Assembly: GCA_028023455.1 (NCBI GenBank)
Contig: JAQFVV010000013.1
Location: 5,644,001 to 5,708,000, forward strand
Source: Epiperipatus broadwayi
Taxonomy: Eukaryota > Onychophora > Udeonychophora > Euonychophora > Peripatidae
Direction: 5' to 3'
DNA: 64,000 nt
Shown here: in pieces, positions 24,245 to 36,872 of the stretch
Layout: each line of letters starts with the position of its first letter
How positions within the stretch are numbered: the first letter of the stretch is position 1
Position numbers and translations under genes: made by a program
Notes under the pieces: generated by a model
What the model was told of the DNA's origin: nothing
Seen by the model: the letters and a program-made list of their open reading frames with translations, nothing else
Databases searched by the model: none

Positions 24245-26102
24245 TGGTGATACTACATAAATTAATTATTTCTGGGCCTGGTCCTACATCATTTTGCATG
24301 AGAACTCAGCTGATGATGATGATGAGAGATTGAGCGAACCCGAGATATAAGTTAAAAGCATACATAAATATATTAATGAGATTCGAACAACTGGATTAAA
24401 GTTTAAAATATAAGTATTTATTTTGACAAAAATTCAAGATGATTTTTATATATACAATCAACTTCACGTCTTTAAAACTTTATTCTCATTGCAAACATTT
24501 AACAACTTGATACAATTATTTTATTTTAATAGATATCAATTTATTGTGGTGGTTACAATACTGAATGTATATTTAAAAATAGGATTTTATTTCATGTTAC
24601 AAAAATAGATTTATCTGGATGGTTGGTGGACGTTTACACATTAAAACACATATAAAGATATGACAATAATAGAGTTTTACTGTTTGTATGATTTCCTAGA
24701 ATGCCCTTGGCATTTGATACATAGTTTTATTTTCATTTATCACATTTATTGACAACACCTAAATAAGGATACCTTCTGATCAGTAAGTAGACTAAAAACA
24801 TTATTTATTTCACATTTAACGGTCAAATATCATGAAACTCTATCAATATGGGAATGGCTTATTTCAATAAAGGGAAAGGCAGCTTCATGAGAGGTTGGAT
24901 TTAAACTCCAACTAAAACTATTACAAAGAGAAAAATGTTTCATCATTACACATCATTATGGTTTATTTTGTTAAACAGGCTAAAAAACTAACTATAAGAA
25001 ATTGCAGTGCTAGCATTATATCAGAGAGAGAGAGAGAGAGAGGGATAGAGAAATGGCAGCTTTGGCCAAGAAAAGGTCATTCTCCAATTATTAAGGTGAT
25101 ATACCAGCTTCATGCTGAGCTATACTAATCTGTTATGAACGAGAACACTAAAAAGAGACAGAAGGCTTTGAATCCCTGGGGCAAGGTACAGGTAAATCAA
25201 AGCATTAAATATATACTTTGAGGAGAAGAATGACAAACTAAGATGATCGTGAATCCCTGGAATGAGGTACAGGCGACTCAGATCAGACTTATGTGACTTA
25301 TTAATAATTTCTGTCATATACCAGCAACGCTATTATAAGACTATAAAAACATTGGATTTAAATACTAAAATAAAACCTTAAATGGTTTAACAAATATGTA
25401 ATGATATGTTAAAATAATGACCCATGTAAGACAAAGTCATTTATCAACAGTTAAAGCTATAATTAATGAAGTGTGCATTGCTCTCCCTTCTTCAATCACT
25501 ATTTTGTTTAACATATAAAAAAAACTAAAATTCATGCACATAAAAGTGCAAATAACAAAATAGATTTAAGTCACCAGCCTTTTGGTGATGATTATCAATA
25601 AAGAAATCAATAAATTAAACAACACCAATATCCATCCCAGATTGAAGAATATTTATACATTTTATATAAATTTATGATCAAATATTTTTTTAAAAGCATT
25701 TATTCAAAATACAAAGTCAATCGTATGAGCTATTTAGAAATAACTGACAAGAACTCATTAATGCCCCCTTTCTATTCCACAGCAAGATATAGAAGTTCAT
25801 AAAACTGGGTTTGATTAGCATTTAAAAATAAAATTAAATGAAAAATATAAAAATATCATTAAAATTAAATCATAACCGCACTAAATTATGAAAAAAATAA
25901 AAAGCATGAATTGGATGAAATATTTTATAATAAGATTAGTTTATGTTATAGAGTATCGATACTAAGGAAATAATTATTAGTTTAACATACTCACTGATGA
26001 GCGAGTTAAAAGAGATTCAAAATATACAGAAAACATTAATTTGAAAGAGTTTACAAGTTAGAATTTAGATAATATGATTATAATGGCTTTGGGTTGGTTA
26101 GC
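24245..26102. other. AT-rich, small tandem features only
   Basis: This holds an (AG)n run at 25023-25043 and an imperfect ~92-bp direct repeat at about 25150-25290, whose core GTGAATCCCTGG / TTGAATCCCTGG with AGGTACAGG occurs twice. The repeat makes the minus-strand frame 25120-25317 look internally repetitive (PGIHDHLSLSF / PGIQSLLSLF), which reflects the DNA repeat rather than a known domain. Nothing else is recognised. Confidence 0.4.
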
Positions 26103-26249
26103 TCAGCATTCTATGGAATGAAGTACTGATGAATCTTCTGTGGCAAGCGGCATTCTTTGATGGCATGGGCACTCTTGATTGGCATGAGCTACATCTCGGC
26201 ATGGTGAAGAGTCAGGTTGAAGATGGAGGGGAAGGTAGCTTAGGTCGCT
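26103..26249 (-). other. short open frame in a G+C-rich island, possible terminal exon or relic
   Basis: After a T-rich tract ending GGGTAG on the minus strand, an open frame of 48 codons plus stop runs from 26249 to 26103. It begins S-D-L-S-Y-L-P-L-H-L and has two Cys-rich clusters (SPCRD, CPCHQ). The island is clearly richer in G+C than its surroundings. It could be a 3'-terminal exon, an exapted fragment or part of an unrecognised repeat. No homology is recognised, and no partner exon was found. Confidence 0.2.
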
Positions 26250-26429
26250 CTACCCAAAAACCATTTTAAAAATCAAAAAGATGTGAAGTCAGTTAGTGAC
26301 TATTGACCGAACTCTGACACAATAGATTTTTGTCCCTATTTATACAAACTTTGAGTTATTCAAATAATGTTTTTAATTAAACTTCTTAACTCTTAATTAA
26401 TCTTTAATTTACAGAAATATTTTCTCTTT

Positions 26430-26655
26430 TGTTATTGGAGATGCAATCACTAGATAACTGTCCAAAAATAAATTCAAATCAATTTCCAGATTGGAAATAG
26501 ATTTGATAAAAATGCTAACAGCTAACTAAAATCAATTAGCTTTGTTTTAAATTTTACTTTAAAAAATTCCTTTTTAATCATGAATCAAAGTAATGTTCCC
26601 ACCCCTTTAATTATTCTTGGACAGTTGGTGATTGCATCTTCCATCTTGAATTTTT
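26430..26655. repeat. imperfect inverted repeat (~225 bp)
   Basis: The segment GGAGATGCAATCACTAGATA at about 26438 pairs with the region at about 26615-26650, including GATTGCATCTTCC and TTGGACAGTT. Smaller inverted pairs (around AATCAATTTCCAGATT and AGCTAACTAAAATCAATTAG) lie inside. This is MITE-like, but the target duplication is unclear. Confidence 0.45.
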
Positions 26656-26856
26656 ATGTAGTTTTATAATGAAAAATAATTACAAAATAAATAAGATATA
26701 ATCAAAAAAAAAATACAAAATTATTTACAATATTTGTTTGCACTTTTATATATATAAAAGCTCCGTTAATATACATATGACAAAAAAAAAGCAGGATAAA
26801 ATGTGAGTTGTGGTAGAACAGTGAAACTTAATCTTAAACTAAGGTTGACTGTTTCA

Positions 26857-26858
<2 letters not shown>

Positions 26859-26887
<29 letters not shown>

Positions 26888-26979
26888 AGGGATTGTGCTT
26901 TCTTTTAATTTAAAAAGAGGGACAAAAATTAAAAATATTGATTTTTTTTTAAATAAAATAAAAAATAAACCTAAAAAAA

Positions 26980-27078
<99 letters not shown>

Positions 27079-27146
27079 AATCAGAGCAAGTAAAGGCACA
27101 CATTAAGTAATAAATATTTAGCAGTTATATAAATGGGGGGGGGGAA
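26859..27146. repeat. (AT)n, 95-base poly(A), and poly(G) simple repeats
   Basis: An AT dinucleotide run occupies about 26859-26884. An uninterrupted run of 95 A spans 26982-27076, preceded by shorter A runs, and a run of G lies near 27137-27146. Translated frames across the run (all-Lys or all-Phe) are artefacts. The A run could be the tail of a retrotransposed copy on the plus strand, but no recognisable body precedes it. Confidence 0.85.
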
Positions 27147-27248
27147 ATGTATATAGAATTCAGTATTAAAGTGAAATAAAGGTAATTAAATCAAACTGAA
27201 CACCCTACAAATAATTGATAATTCCAAACTATTAACTAAATTAAATAA

Positions 27249-27590
27249 TTAAGGATGCATTGGTTTACCAGACTGGATTACCAAAAAAACTGATAACAAA
27301 ATGAATTCATTTTGCACACTTGGGAAATAAGTGATTAGCGGTGTTAATACTCCAGAAAGAAAGAGGAGAGAATAAGACTTTGAACATGGGAAATAAGTGA
27401 GCAGTGGTGTTAATACTTCAGAAGGGAAGAGACATGAATGAGTCTTCAAATGGGGGAATGTATGAGCTGGTGAAATAACTCTCGAGATCTTTTTACTGTG
27501 GCTTTGCTTAAATGCTCTTTTTTCTGACTGTGATTCCAGGGTTTTAACACCTGTAGGTGAATTCAGCTGACTAGAGTTAAAACAGACCAC
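27249..27590 (-). repeat. ~66-bp minisatellite, about three units, with an open frame through it
   Basis: The motif TGGGAAATAAGTGA recurs at about 27321 and 27387, with a diverged third unit near 27451; the shared tail is GGTGTTAATACT. A 113-codon frame reads through it on the minus strand and shows the repeat as [EG]VLTPL[LI]TYFP. There are no known domains. I treat the frame as incidental to the tandem repeat, though it is among the longer uninterrupted frames here. Confidence 0.5.
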
Positions 27591-27889
27591 ATGAGTCTTA
27601 ATATGATTTTAAAGCCCCCTAAGTGGTTCTCCGAGGGTTTATAAACTCATGATCCAGTGAAAGTACTGTGTGTTTTACTGTACTATTGTAGATTAAGGGG
27701 AAGATTGGATTGTAATTCATTGGGCATATGTATATTGGGTTGATGAAAGGAATATTAATCATTTATTCATAATTGTTGTGTTTTGTAATTATTATGCACT
27801 AACAAAAAGATCTAATGTTAATCAGATGCTTTGTTTTGCTTTAAAATAATTATTCAGATTTGCAATTCGCTCAGCCATAGCTGGGTATA

Positions 27890-28490
27890 TACCAATACCC
27901 ATTTTTTAAAATGCACTTTTAATAAATCTTTTAAACTTTGGAATATTTCATCTGCATATACTAAACATCACCCACACACATGCACACTAAATATAACTAT
28001 TTTCTTAAAACAACGAAAATAAATTAATTACTGACTAATATTTAAAACTAATTTAAAATTAGCACAAATTTCAACCAGTTATACTTACTATCTTTAAACT
28101 ATAATTTTAAATATCCTTGAATAAATTGATATTTAATAAATCATAACTAATCCTAACAATGTTAACTACCCATTTCAGACAGTATAAAATAACTTTATCT
28201 ATCACATCTATTTGAAACAGAGTAACTTCTAGATTAACTATTCTTTAATTTCAAAATATTAATTTTATTCTTTCAAGCAAATATTAAACAATCTAAGATA
28301 TGTTTTTAAAAACTGCTAATTAAATAGGTTAACTGCATTACTTTAATCCATATTATTGAAACATATAATTTAAGATTTTTTATTATAATAGTACAGATAA
28401 AGAAACTCACTTATAATCTTATAAAAAAAATTTTTTTTAATGCTTTAAAACATATATCTAACCTATAGGGTCAAATGTATGGTTGCATTT
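27890..28490. repeat. repeat block matching 34176-37003, with the empty insertion site
   Basis: This segment aligns with 34176-34664 on the left and 36873-37003 on the right. The 2,208-bp element 34665-36872 is absent here. The undisturbed site is at about 28350-28360. In order it lies downstream of copy A (15135-18990), just as its partner lies directly downstream of copy B, so the duplicated unit may originally have been 15135-18990 plus 27890-28490. Confidence 0.75.
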
Positions 28491-29416
28491 TTACTCCACT
28501 CTCCCAGTTAAAAAAAAAAAAATTAAGCACGTATTATCTTAGCAATCGTACACTTTGTTATATTATTAATTTTTAACTAAAAATTCCACTCTTCTTAGTA
28601 ATTATTTTATCTTTTTTTATTAGCCAATTCTAGTTATTCTTACTTTGACATTATTAAACAAAATAACTATTTTTCACACCTGAAGACAGCCAAAATTTTT
28701 TTATATTAGGTCCACTGATGGGACGAATTTTAAGCTGTGTAAATGCTATGTAAAAATCAATTCTTTTTCTTGATTTCATTTTTTTTATCATCCCTCTTTG
28801 ATATAACTTATTGATTACTAGAGGATGCTTAACAGACACTATCCTCATTTGCACTTTATCTTAGCATTTCGGGATAATGTTTCATTAATATTAGATTGAT
28901 TTAATAAAATTTTCTTTTCCAAAAGTCGTTTTCATTTTATAATTTATTTTTGCATATGAAAGATTTTATCTAACGTAGAGTGATTAATTAACTTTCTTAT
29001 ATTGTCATGTTTAAATTTAAAATCATTTAACTTGCCTAAACCCATAATTCTTTCTCATCATTTGGTTTTAGCCACACATGGAAATTAAATGCTTTTATTT
29101 TTACCTCTTTTGTTATTTACTCAACATCACTTTCTATGTTGATATGGGCTTTTTTTGAATACTTTTATCTCTAATTCACAAACCTACTTTAAATTTCTAT
29201 TAGCTTGATTCCAATATCTTCATTATCCATCTCACTTAGATACTCATTCATTTGATAATGTGCAAAGTTTTTTCTAATACCTATTCATATTTTTAAATTT
29301 ACATCTTGGCTTTTCTAACATCTTCAGATTCTTCTACTCTGTATTTTTTAAATTTATTTGTGTTTTTTTTCCCAAATTTTTTTATTTAAATTCTCTTCTA
29401 CTTGCTCATAATTCAT
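28491..29416. other. AT-rich, possible decayed continuation of a coiled-coil ORF
   Basis: On the minus strand this lies downstream of the coiled-coil frame 29417-29812. A 66-codon frame (28654-28854, -) rich in Lys/Arg is present but unrecognised. No nucleic-acid-binding or catalytic motif could be read. Confidence 0.3.
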
Positions 29417-29812
29417 TTACAGCAACTGAAATTGATAATTAGTCTCTTTAAATACTCCCCTCTGCATACTTTTCATTATACATTCTATCTTCTTAAAATT
29501 GTCTTCTTGTAATTCTTTTAATTCAATTAAGTCTGATTGGATTTTATCAGTACTATCTTCAAATTTTATCTTTATATTTTTTTGAAGAGTTTTAATTTTA
29601 ATTTGTGCCACTGTTTGGAATTTATCTATCTCATTTGATTTTTTAGATTTATTATTTTGGGGTTCTTTTACCTCATTTAGTTTCTTAGATCGATTCTCAC
29701 ATTCTGATTTTAGTTCTTCTATCCATTTTTTTCTTTATACTCTCATTTCTTTTATTTCTTTTCTCATTTCTTTCATAAATGGATAAAAATCTTGATTGGC
29801 AGGAGAAGCCAT
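29417..29812 (-). pseudogene. coiled-coil ORF relic, gag- or ORF1-like
   Basis: One frame runs on the minus strand from the ATG at 29812 (MASPANQDFYPF) to the stop at 29417, about 131 codons with a single in-frame stop near codon 25. It is dominated by Lys, Glu, Ile and Leu with heptad-like spacing (for example KIKTLQKNIKIKFED and LIELKELQEDNFKKIE), so a coiled coil is likely. This resembles the N-terminal part of retrotransposon Gag or LINE ORF1 proteins. The copies at 38981-39640 and 53000-53638 are similar in style, but I could not show sequence homology between them. It could also be an unrelated pseudogene. Confidence 0.45.
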
Positions 29813-29814
29813 AT

Positions 29815-30500
29815 TTTGGGTCTCATCTAATTATCTAATTTTCTCCACTTCCTCCATTTTTTAACAACAAAATGAACTACTATCAAATTTTCACACAAAA
29901 CTTCTTTAAAATGGTTTTCCAATAATTAGCATATAAATGTTATCCACACAATATTATATCCATCAGAATATGTTACAATTACACCCAAACAACATTTAAC
30001 TTTAGTAACTATTTAAATTTCCAAACTATTTATATGGCTATCTTACACAGCTATATCAACCTTTGGGACTATCAAGATAAATAATAAAACAACATTTAAA
30101 CTCATAACTTAATAATAATTAATATTATAAAACTAAAGCAATACTAATACTATAACATTATTAACTAATATGTTTTCATTATAACCAGAAAATCTACGAA
30201 TGATTCTTTTCTTTAAAATTTATGGGAATATTAGGATAATGATAAATGTTATTAATAATATCTATCATTAAAGAGTACAGGTCACATAAGTATAATACAA
30301 GATTTAATTAACATAATTGAAAGATTAACACTTGCAAAATACATTCGTAAGCATGATGATAAATTTTCTTAAAATTCTAATGTTTTGAAATTAAAATTTC
30401 TACTGATACAGTAGATAAACTATAACTTTGTTAGCCACATAGGTTATACACCTATCTAATACTCAGGCTTCCACATTGGTGTGTCAAAAACTATAGTATA
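29815..30500. other. AT-rich, no feature recognised
   Basis: Nothing in this stretch could be assigned beyond AT-rich sequence leading into the duplicated region. Confidence 0.4.
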
Positions 30501-30501
30501 A

Positions 30502-30745
30502 ATCCCAGCAATCAAGCAGTACCCTATAACCAATTGAAAGCTAACGTGTTGGGCAAGCCAAAAACCGAACCATGTAAATCAGCCAAATGATCACAAAACA
30601 TTGACCAAATAGAGGTGATGGATAGTAATCAGAGTTTATACAAACAAGCACCATATAACATGTATTTTTAATACACCAAAGTAAAAGTCATTTGTAGACA
30701 ATACTATGCTAAATATAATTATTAAAATATACAGTTTTTTTATAA
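30502..30745. repeat. dispersed ~250-bp repeat, copy 2
   Basis: This is the partner of 14518-14770, sharing the same order of blocks (CCAGCAATCAA..., TTGGGCAAGCCAAAAA...). It precedes copy B of the large duplicated block, separated from it by the foldback composite 30750-31331. Confidence 0.6.
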
Positions 30746-30749
30746 TTCA

Positions 30750-31331
30750 AAGTATTTATAAATGCCACAAGAAAAAAAAAATTAGCCAATGGTTTTCATC
30801 AGCAAGGTGCTAGGACATTCAGACACTAGATCTAAAATACAAACTAATGCCCAGCATTTATCAAATACTTAACTATTAAACTGAAAATCTAAAAATTTCA
30901 AATAATTATATGTCTTCAAATCCAGCTATTAACTTAAATAGCCATATGGGACTGAACTAAATTCACACCATATATTAATAGCCTTAGCAATATAGCATTT
31001 CCAAAGTTTTAAAAGTCAAACTATAATAGTAAGGTAAACCAAGTCATACATCACATGATTTAATCAGCTTGTATTTACAAATGTAATATAATGAACATGC
31101 TAATAGTTCTAAATAAGCTTTTTTGATAAATGCCATGTGAGAAAGCATTTAAAATCTCTATCTAGAAACTGGTTTGGGGATAGAAATAATTCTAGATAGA
31201 GATTTTAAATAATTTTTTTGCAGCTTTTATTGAAAAATCTTGTTTAGAGCTATTAGTATGCTCATTATATTACATTTGTAAATACAAGCTAATTAAGTCA
31301 TGTGATGTATGAATTGGTTTTCCTTACTATT
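30750..31331. repeat. foldback composite related to 13789-14512
   Basis: The first ~400 bp are a diverged relative of the longer unit at 13789-14200 (shared CACTAGATCTAAAA, CATATGGGACTGAACT and ACCATATATTAATAGC-like blocks, the first two cut to their common part). Sequence at about 31014-31120 then pairs with 31240-31331 in inverted orientation (AAGTCATACATCACATGATT and its complement). A smaller inner hairpin around AAAATCTCTATCTAG lies at about 31152-31212. The right arm ends exactly where copy B of the duplicated block begins. Confidence 0.65.
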
Positions 31332-34172
31332 ATATTTTCTGATGCAAATTTGAATAATCAATATCAAAATAGTGCAGAAGGAAGTAAGGATATCTTTTAT
31401 GCTATTAACTACATAACAAGAAATGAAGTAAATAATGTAACATTTATCTTCTAAGTATGTAGGTAGAATAATTAAATAATTATTAAGCAAAATGAATGAA
31501 TAAACACTATGTAACCATTGAAATGTACTCTTAAAAAATAATTACTAATGCAAACTTTATTAAACTAGAATTTCTGATAAATAGATGTCCATGCAATGAT
31601 GCTATAATGACAATGAAACAAAAATGTATTTAATTAATAATAAAAATATTTATTTACACCATATAAAAATCCATACAATAGAAGTATTTATTTACAATAA
31701 TCATTATTATTTCTTTTAATCTACTATACTATATTTACAAATATTAACAACTTTATACATTGATGTACCTTTCTTAAAACAATTTCTATAATTTTATCCC
31801 ATAATTTATATTCTCTACTCAATAGTTCTCTCATTTATCAAATATAGTCTTTATTTCAAACCCAGTATTTATAAGATAAAACAATATACCTATATGCCTT
31901 TCTCCAGGCTACTAGGAGATATTAAACATTTTTCTTAATCAAAATCGGTATTAAAAATCAGTATGGAGATGTTTAATAGATGTTAATATGATATCAATAA
32001 ATATTATGCAATATAAGACACTTATAACATTAATAATACCTAACTTCAGGTGAGGAAATAACTTTGCTTGACAGTGATAATATAATTTAGGTTAAAAAGT
32101 ATAATGGAGCTAATAATGAATTATAAAGTGAAGCATGCCTGTGGATATACACCAAAAATAAACTCTAATATTGAAATTCTAGGCAAAGTAGATAAGGGAA
32201 ATACGAACTAGTAAAATACAAATGAGCACCCAGTACTACGTGCAGGCAGTGCTGATGAATGAACAAGCCACACTTTCTTTCATGGAGAGGCTAAATACAT
32301 AAAAAAATAATATAATATCCATTTAAAATTGCCTCAAAATGATATAATAAAAGGCATGGAGCTAAACATATGAATAATTATCCATCTTGCATGCACATAC
32401 AATAAATATATAATTCAGTCATTCGGTTTAAGATTATATGTATACTGACAAAATTATTATTGCATAATGGTGCCAACAATTTACTTATAAACTATTTAAA
32501 ATTCTCACACACATATTGATATTTATAATATTTTTATTTATCAAATACTTTTCATAAATATACAAAATAAACATCTTTTTACCATGTGCCTTATCAATTT
32601 CATTCCTCAAACACAATTCTCATAAACATATTTGGATAACATAATTAGTAATAATATAGTATACTAATTTAAAAATATTAAAAAAGTATATGTTACTAAA
32701 ATACATTTTTTATATTAGAGATTAAATGTTCTTTTTTTGGTAAGGAAATTATTTTCTGTTCAAGTTTATTTTCTGTTCTTTCTTGAAGTAATATAAGAAC
32801 ACGCACAATCCTTTATTAAGATAGAACAGATACAAAGATGAGGATTTATAATACAATTTGAAAAATATTCGCAATGAAATTTAACAATTTCAAAATAATC
32901 ATGAGAGCTGATAGGTGAGAATTCTAGTAGCAAACAGTTTCTTTCAAAACATATTTTTAATGGCAATGGGAATCAGAGAAGTAATGAACAGAAGGATAAT
33001 TTTAATTATAAATTGCTCTTTATGAAATTTTATTATTATAATAAATCAACTTTTTAAGCAATATTAAGTACAATATTTCAAATTTAAATTATATTTATTC
33101 CTTTTCTAAGTACAAAACAACATATGTGAATCAATCAGCAATTTAGAAAAAAAAACTATTCAAATAAATAAGTAAATAAATAAACTCTAGAGGAATAGCT
33201 ATGTTATTTGTTTTAACGTGAAACAATCTGGACACAATCTTTTCCTTATAGTAACTAGAGAGTTGATTTTCATAAATTAGTCTTTTATTATAATTTTGTA
33301 AGACAATTCTAAATAATTATTGCTGATTCCTTTTTAATAGTTTAATACTTTTGTAAAAGTTCTTTATTCCATATCTTACCTTGATATAAGTATATATTGA
33401 CTATTTTTTTAGTAACAATAATTAGTATTAATAACTAATTGAAAATTAGTTAAAAATTGCCAGAGGTAGTCTTATAGCAAAAGTTCAGAATTTAGCCAAT
33501 ATTTATATAAAATGAAATAACATACTTTTCTTATGTAAATTCTTTTTTCCTTTGGTGTCTTTTGAAATACATATAATTTTTTAGCATCCTTTTAAACTTA
33601 TTGTTTGATGAATCAGTTGAGCACATGCTTTCAGGAGAAATATTTCAATGGAAAACACAGTTTTTTCTTATTCAGCCATATTGACGAAGAAATATAAAAT
33701 AAACTTTTTAAGCTGATTTTAAAAAAAATTAAATAAAACCAGTTAATTCAAAACTAAAGTGAAGTTAAAATTTTAATAATAATAAAATTTAGATTAAGTT
33801 TTCCTTTTTATATTAATGTGTATGTCTTTTATATACCCATGCACATCAAGATTTTCTACTGCAGTTCTGGTATTTTAAATCAATCGTCTCTTGGTATTCA
33901 TTATAATATTTATATTACTAGATACTTTTATTTTGTTAATTGATCTGACCTTGAATGGTTCAATTCAGATGATTATGTCATGTGATTGTCTAGATTGAAA
34001 ACAAACTTTTTAATTATAGCTTAATTGCTACAATAAATGATTTATTTAATATTAATAAAAATTATCTATTTATTTTCATATTAAACATTTTTTTATTCAA
34101 ATATCCTTTTTTCACTCTTTCCCTTGTATTATTTAAAAGCCTTTTTTTAATACTTAGAAACTGATAGAATGT
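31331..34172. repeat. large duplicated block, copy B
   Basis: This aligns with 15135-18990 in the same orientation. It lacks the palindrome and MITE insertion (the site is near 33122) and the 172-bp insertion (the site is near 34063), so it shows the pre-insertion arrangement or a derivative of it. It runs straight into sequence matching 27890-28490 at about 34176. Confidence 0.75.
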
Positions 34173-34175
34173 ACC

Positions 34176-34664
34176 CATTTTTAAAAATGCCCTTTTAATA
34201 AATCTTTTCAACTTTCAATATTTCATCTGCATGCACTAAACATCCACATACATGCACACTAAATATAAGCATTTTTAGTGCAATAAAAATAAATTAGTTA
34301 CTGCCTAATATTTAAAACCATTTAAAAATTAACATTAATCTCAAACAATTATACTTACTATCTTTAAATCCTGATTTTAAATTCACTCACATAAATTGAT
34401 ATTTAATAAGTCATAACTATTACTTAACTATTTATTTTAAAAATTAACAACTAAAAATCCTAACAAAGTTAGTTATCCATTTCAGACATCTTAAAATAAC
34501 TTTATCTATTACATCTATATGAAACATAGTAAGTTCTAGATTAGTTTTTCTTTAGTTTTAAAATATTAATTTTATTTTTTCAAGCAAATGTTAAACAATC
34601 TAAGTTATCTTTTAAAATAACAGCTAACTAAATAGGCTAACTAAATAACTTTAACCTATACTAT
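34176..34664. repeat. left part of repeat block matching 27890-28355
   Basis: This is the left flank of the 2.2-kb insertion and is collinear with 27890-28355. The right part of the block resumes at 36873 and continues to about 37003. Confidence 0.7.
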
Positions 34665-36872
34665 TATAATGATCCGGAGAAATTTAAAACTTAACGTATC
34701 TGCACTACAGGGCGCCATCTAGGTATTTGAACCTAGAAAAATTTATAAAGTAGGCAGATACATAAGTAAAAAAAAATTTTTTTTTCTTTTTTTTAAATTT
34801 TGATTCCGGTCGTCAGCCCAAGTCACTAGCTCAGGGAGTAGCAGAGATTTAATAATATAATATAAGAGTATATATGAAAAAAAGAATAAAATAAGCCACT
34901 GCCAGTAATTAACATACAAACATTTATTTATGCATATATATATATAAGATTTAAAATTATTTTAGTATTAGTTTTACATTTTAACATTTAACATTATTTT
35001 TAACTTTACCTTAGATTTTAATTTACATTTTAATTTCTATTATATTATAAGTTTACATTTTAATTAAGTTCGCACAGATGGGATTATAAAAGCTTGTTTT
35101 AATATGTTGCTATAGATCGGTTACATAGATTTCAACGGTCAAAAACATTTCAAAATAAACATAAACGATCAAAATACAAAATTATTGATTACTGACAATT
35201 GCATAGGGAAATATAAGAAACCCTCTAGTATTCAGCATAAGATACTTGCATTGTCACCAATAACTTAAAAGACATCCGAATAAATACATTTTAGATACTC
35301 CCCGTAAGGTATCATTATTTATCGAATGTCTATATATTTTGATCAAATATGAAAACCCGAAACACAATTCACCGTTAACCAATCCATGCAAGCGTCTATA
35401 AACAACTTAAATTTAATCCATTCTTATTTAGGGTCGAGTATGAATAGACTATATAGATTTGCACTTGAAAATAAAATATTATATCCCTATTTAACCTTAG
35501 GCTAAAATTCGCAGTCAAACTGGCATCAATTCATCTGATACATCAATGTATTCAATGTAATACGGCAGCACCAAAAAGATTAAGAAAAGACATTGACTCT
35601 CATCAGATAGGAATATTACATCTATCTAACGAAAAGAACAATAAAAAAAAAACTCCATAGAAAGGAACTGCGTTCTCCGTCTTATAATTCCTTCCATAGG
35701 CAAACGGGTGAGTGCGGCGTATATATAAACGATTCTGCCAGTAGCGAATCTCCGACTACATCTACTAACTACATCAATATATCCAATCCATTGACCCAGT
35801 CTAACAACGAAACAAATAACCTAAGATTACCCTCCCCTAATATAACTTTACAAATCTATACAGCCATTCACGCCCGACTTAAGTTTAACATTTATATAAT
35901 TTAACTTAACGGAAAACAGAAATCATAATAAAACTTAAAGAACAAAATTAAATAAATGGAAATGATTTTAAATAAATAAATAAAAAATACATCAAATAAC
36001 ATTATTAATAAATTAAGTTGGTCAGTTGGATAATATTGCAATCATTTAAATATGGAAAGTTTTAATTTAATGTTCATTATTTATAAAGTTCATACGGTTT
36101 AAAACAGTTCATCTTTATCCGTTGCTTGCCATGAATGTGAATTCCCATGCCGTCCTCAAAAGATTGGTATCCATTTAGGCATTGTTTATTTATTTATTCG
36201 GAGGTTTTTTTAGTTTAGTTGGTCCTCAATGTAGAAAACAATAGTTCATTTCTCTTTCTTTCTTTGGCAAAACTGAAGGGATTAAATTGTGCGTCTCTTC
36301 AATCCCTTCTCCCGCACCTCCACACTAACACCTATCTGTCACATCATAATAATCATAATCACTAACAATAATTTCCAAACTTGTCCTTTTATATTACTTT
36401 GAAAGATTGACTTAACATTACGTCATCGATGTGATGATCCTTTTCGTTGAGGTCTGATTTCCCAATGGATTTATTTCATTTGCTAAAAGTTTCTATTGTT
36501 TTCCTATCTGACCGATGTTTTACATTTAAATGCCCAAGGCTGGTTTACATTTGACTAATTAAATTTATCATTTCCATTTCTGATTAATTAACCTGTTTTC
36601 CAAATCAAAGATATATTTAAAGATAAATTTAAAGATATAATTTTATCTCCAAATCTTTTTAAAATTTAGTTTTAAAATACTTTTTCTTTAATAAAGTTTT
36701 ATTTTAATAATTTTTCATTATCTGTGCGATTTAATATATACGAGTTTAAGATGATATTTAATTTCAATTTTTAATTCCTTAAAGAAAATTTTTAAATGCG
36801 AACTTTTTAATTTACTTTCATGTTTAATAAATAAAAAAAAAAACAATGTAACGAACGTCTGTGCTCGTTACA
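34665..36872. mobile_element. 2,208-bp LTR-like element, copy 1 (TATAATG...CGTTACA)
   Basis: This element starts TATAATGATCCGGAG and ends CGTTACA. It is flanked by CTAT on both sides (34661-34664 and 36873-36876), a 4-bp target duplication. Its site is intact in the related block at 27890-28490, which proves that the whole segment was inserted. It is about 85-90% identical by eye to 44241-46447 over its full length. It has no coding capacity. The right end contains an inverted pair GTAACGA ... TCGTTAC around a ~10-nt loop, and the ends themselves form a short imperfect TIR (T[AG]TAACG). Uniform length, a 4-bp duplication and TGTAACG/CGTTACA ends fit a solo LTR of a Ty3/gypsy-like element; a non-autonomous DNA transposon is the alternative. 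Confidence 0.75.

Noticed and set aside
26834-27110. Open frames with long poly-Phe or poly-Lys runs on both strands
   Set aside because: They are translations of the 95-base poly(A) tract and carry no independent coding signal.
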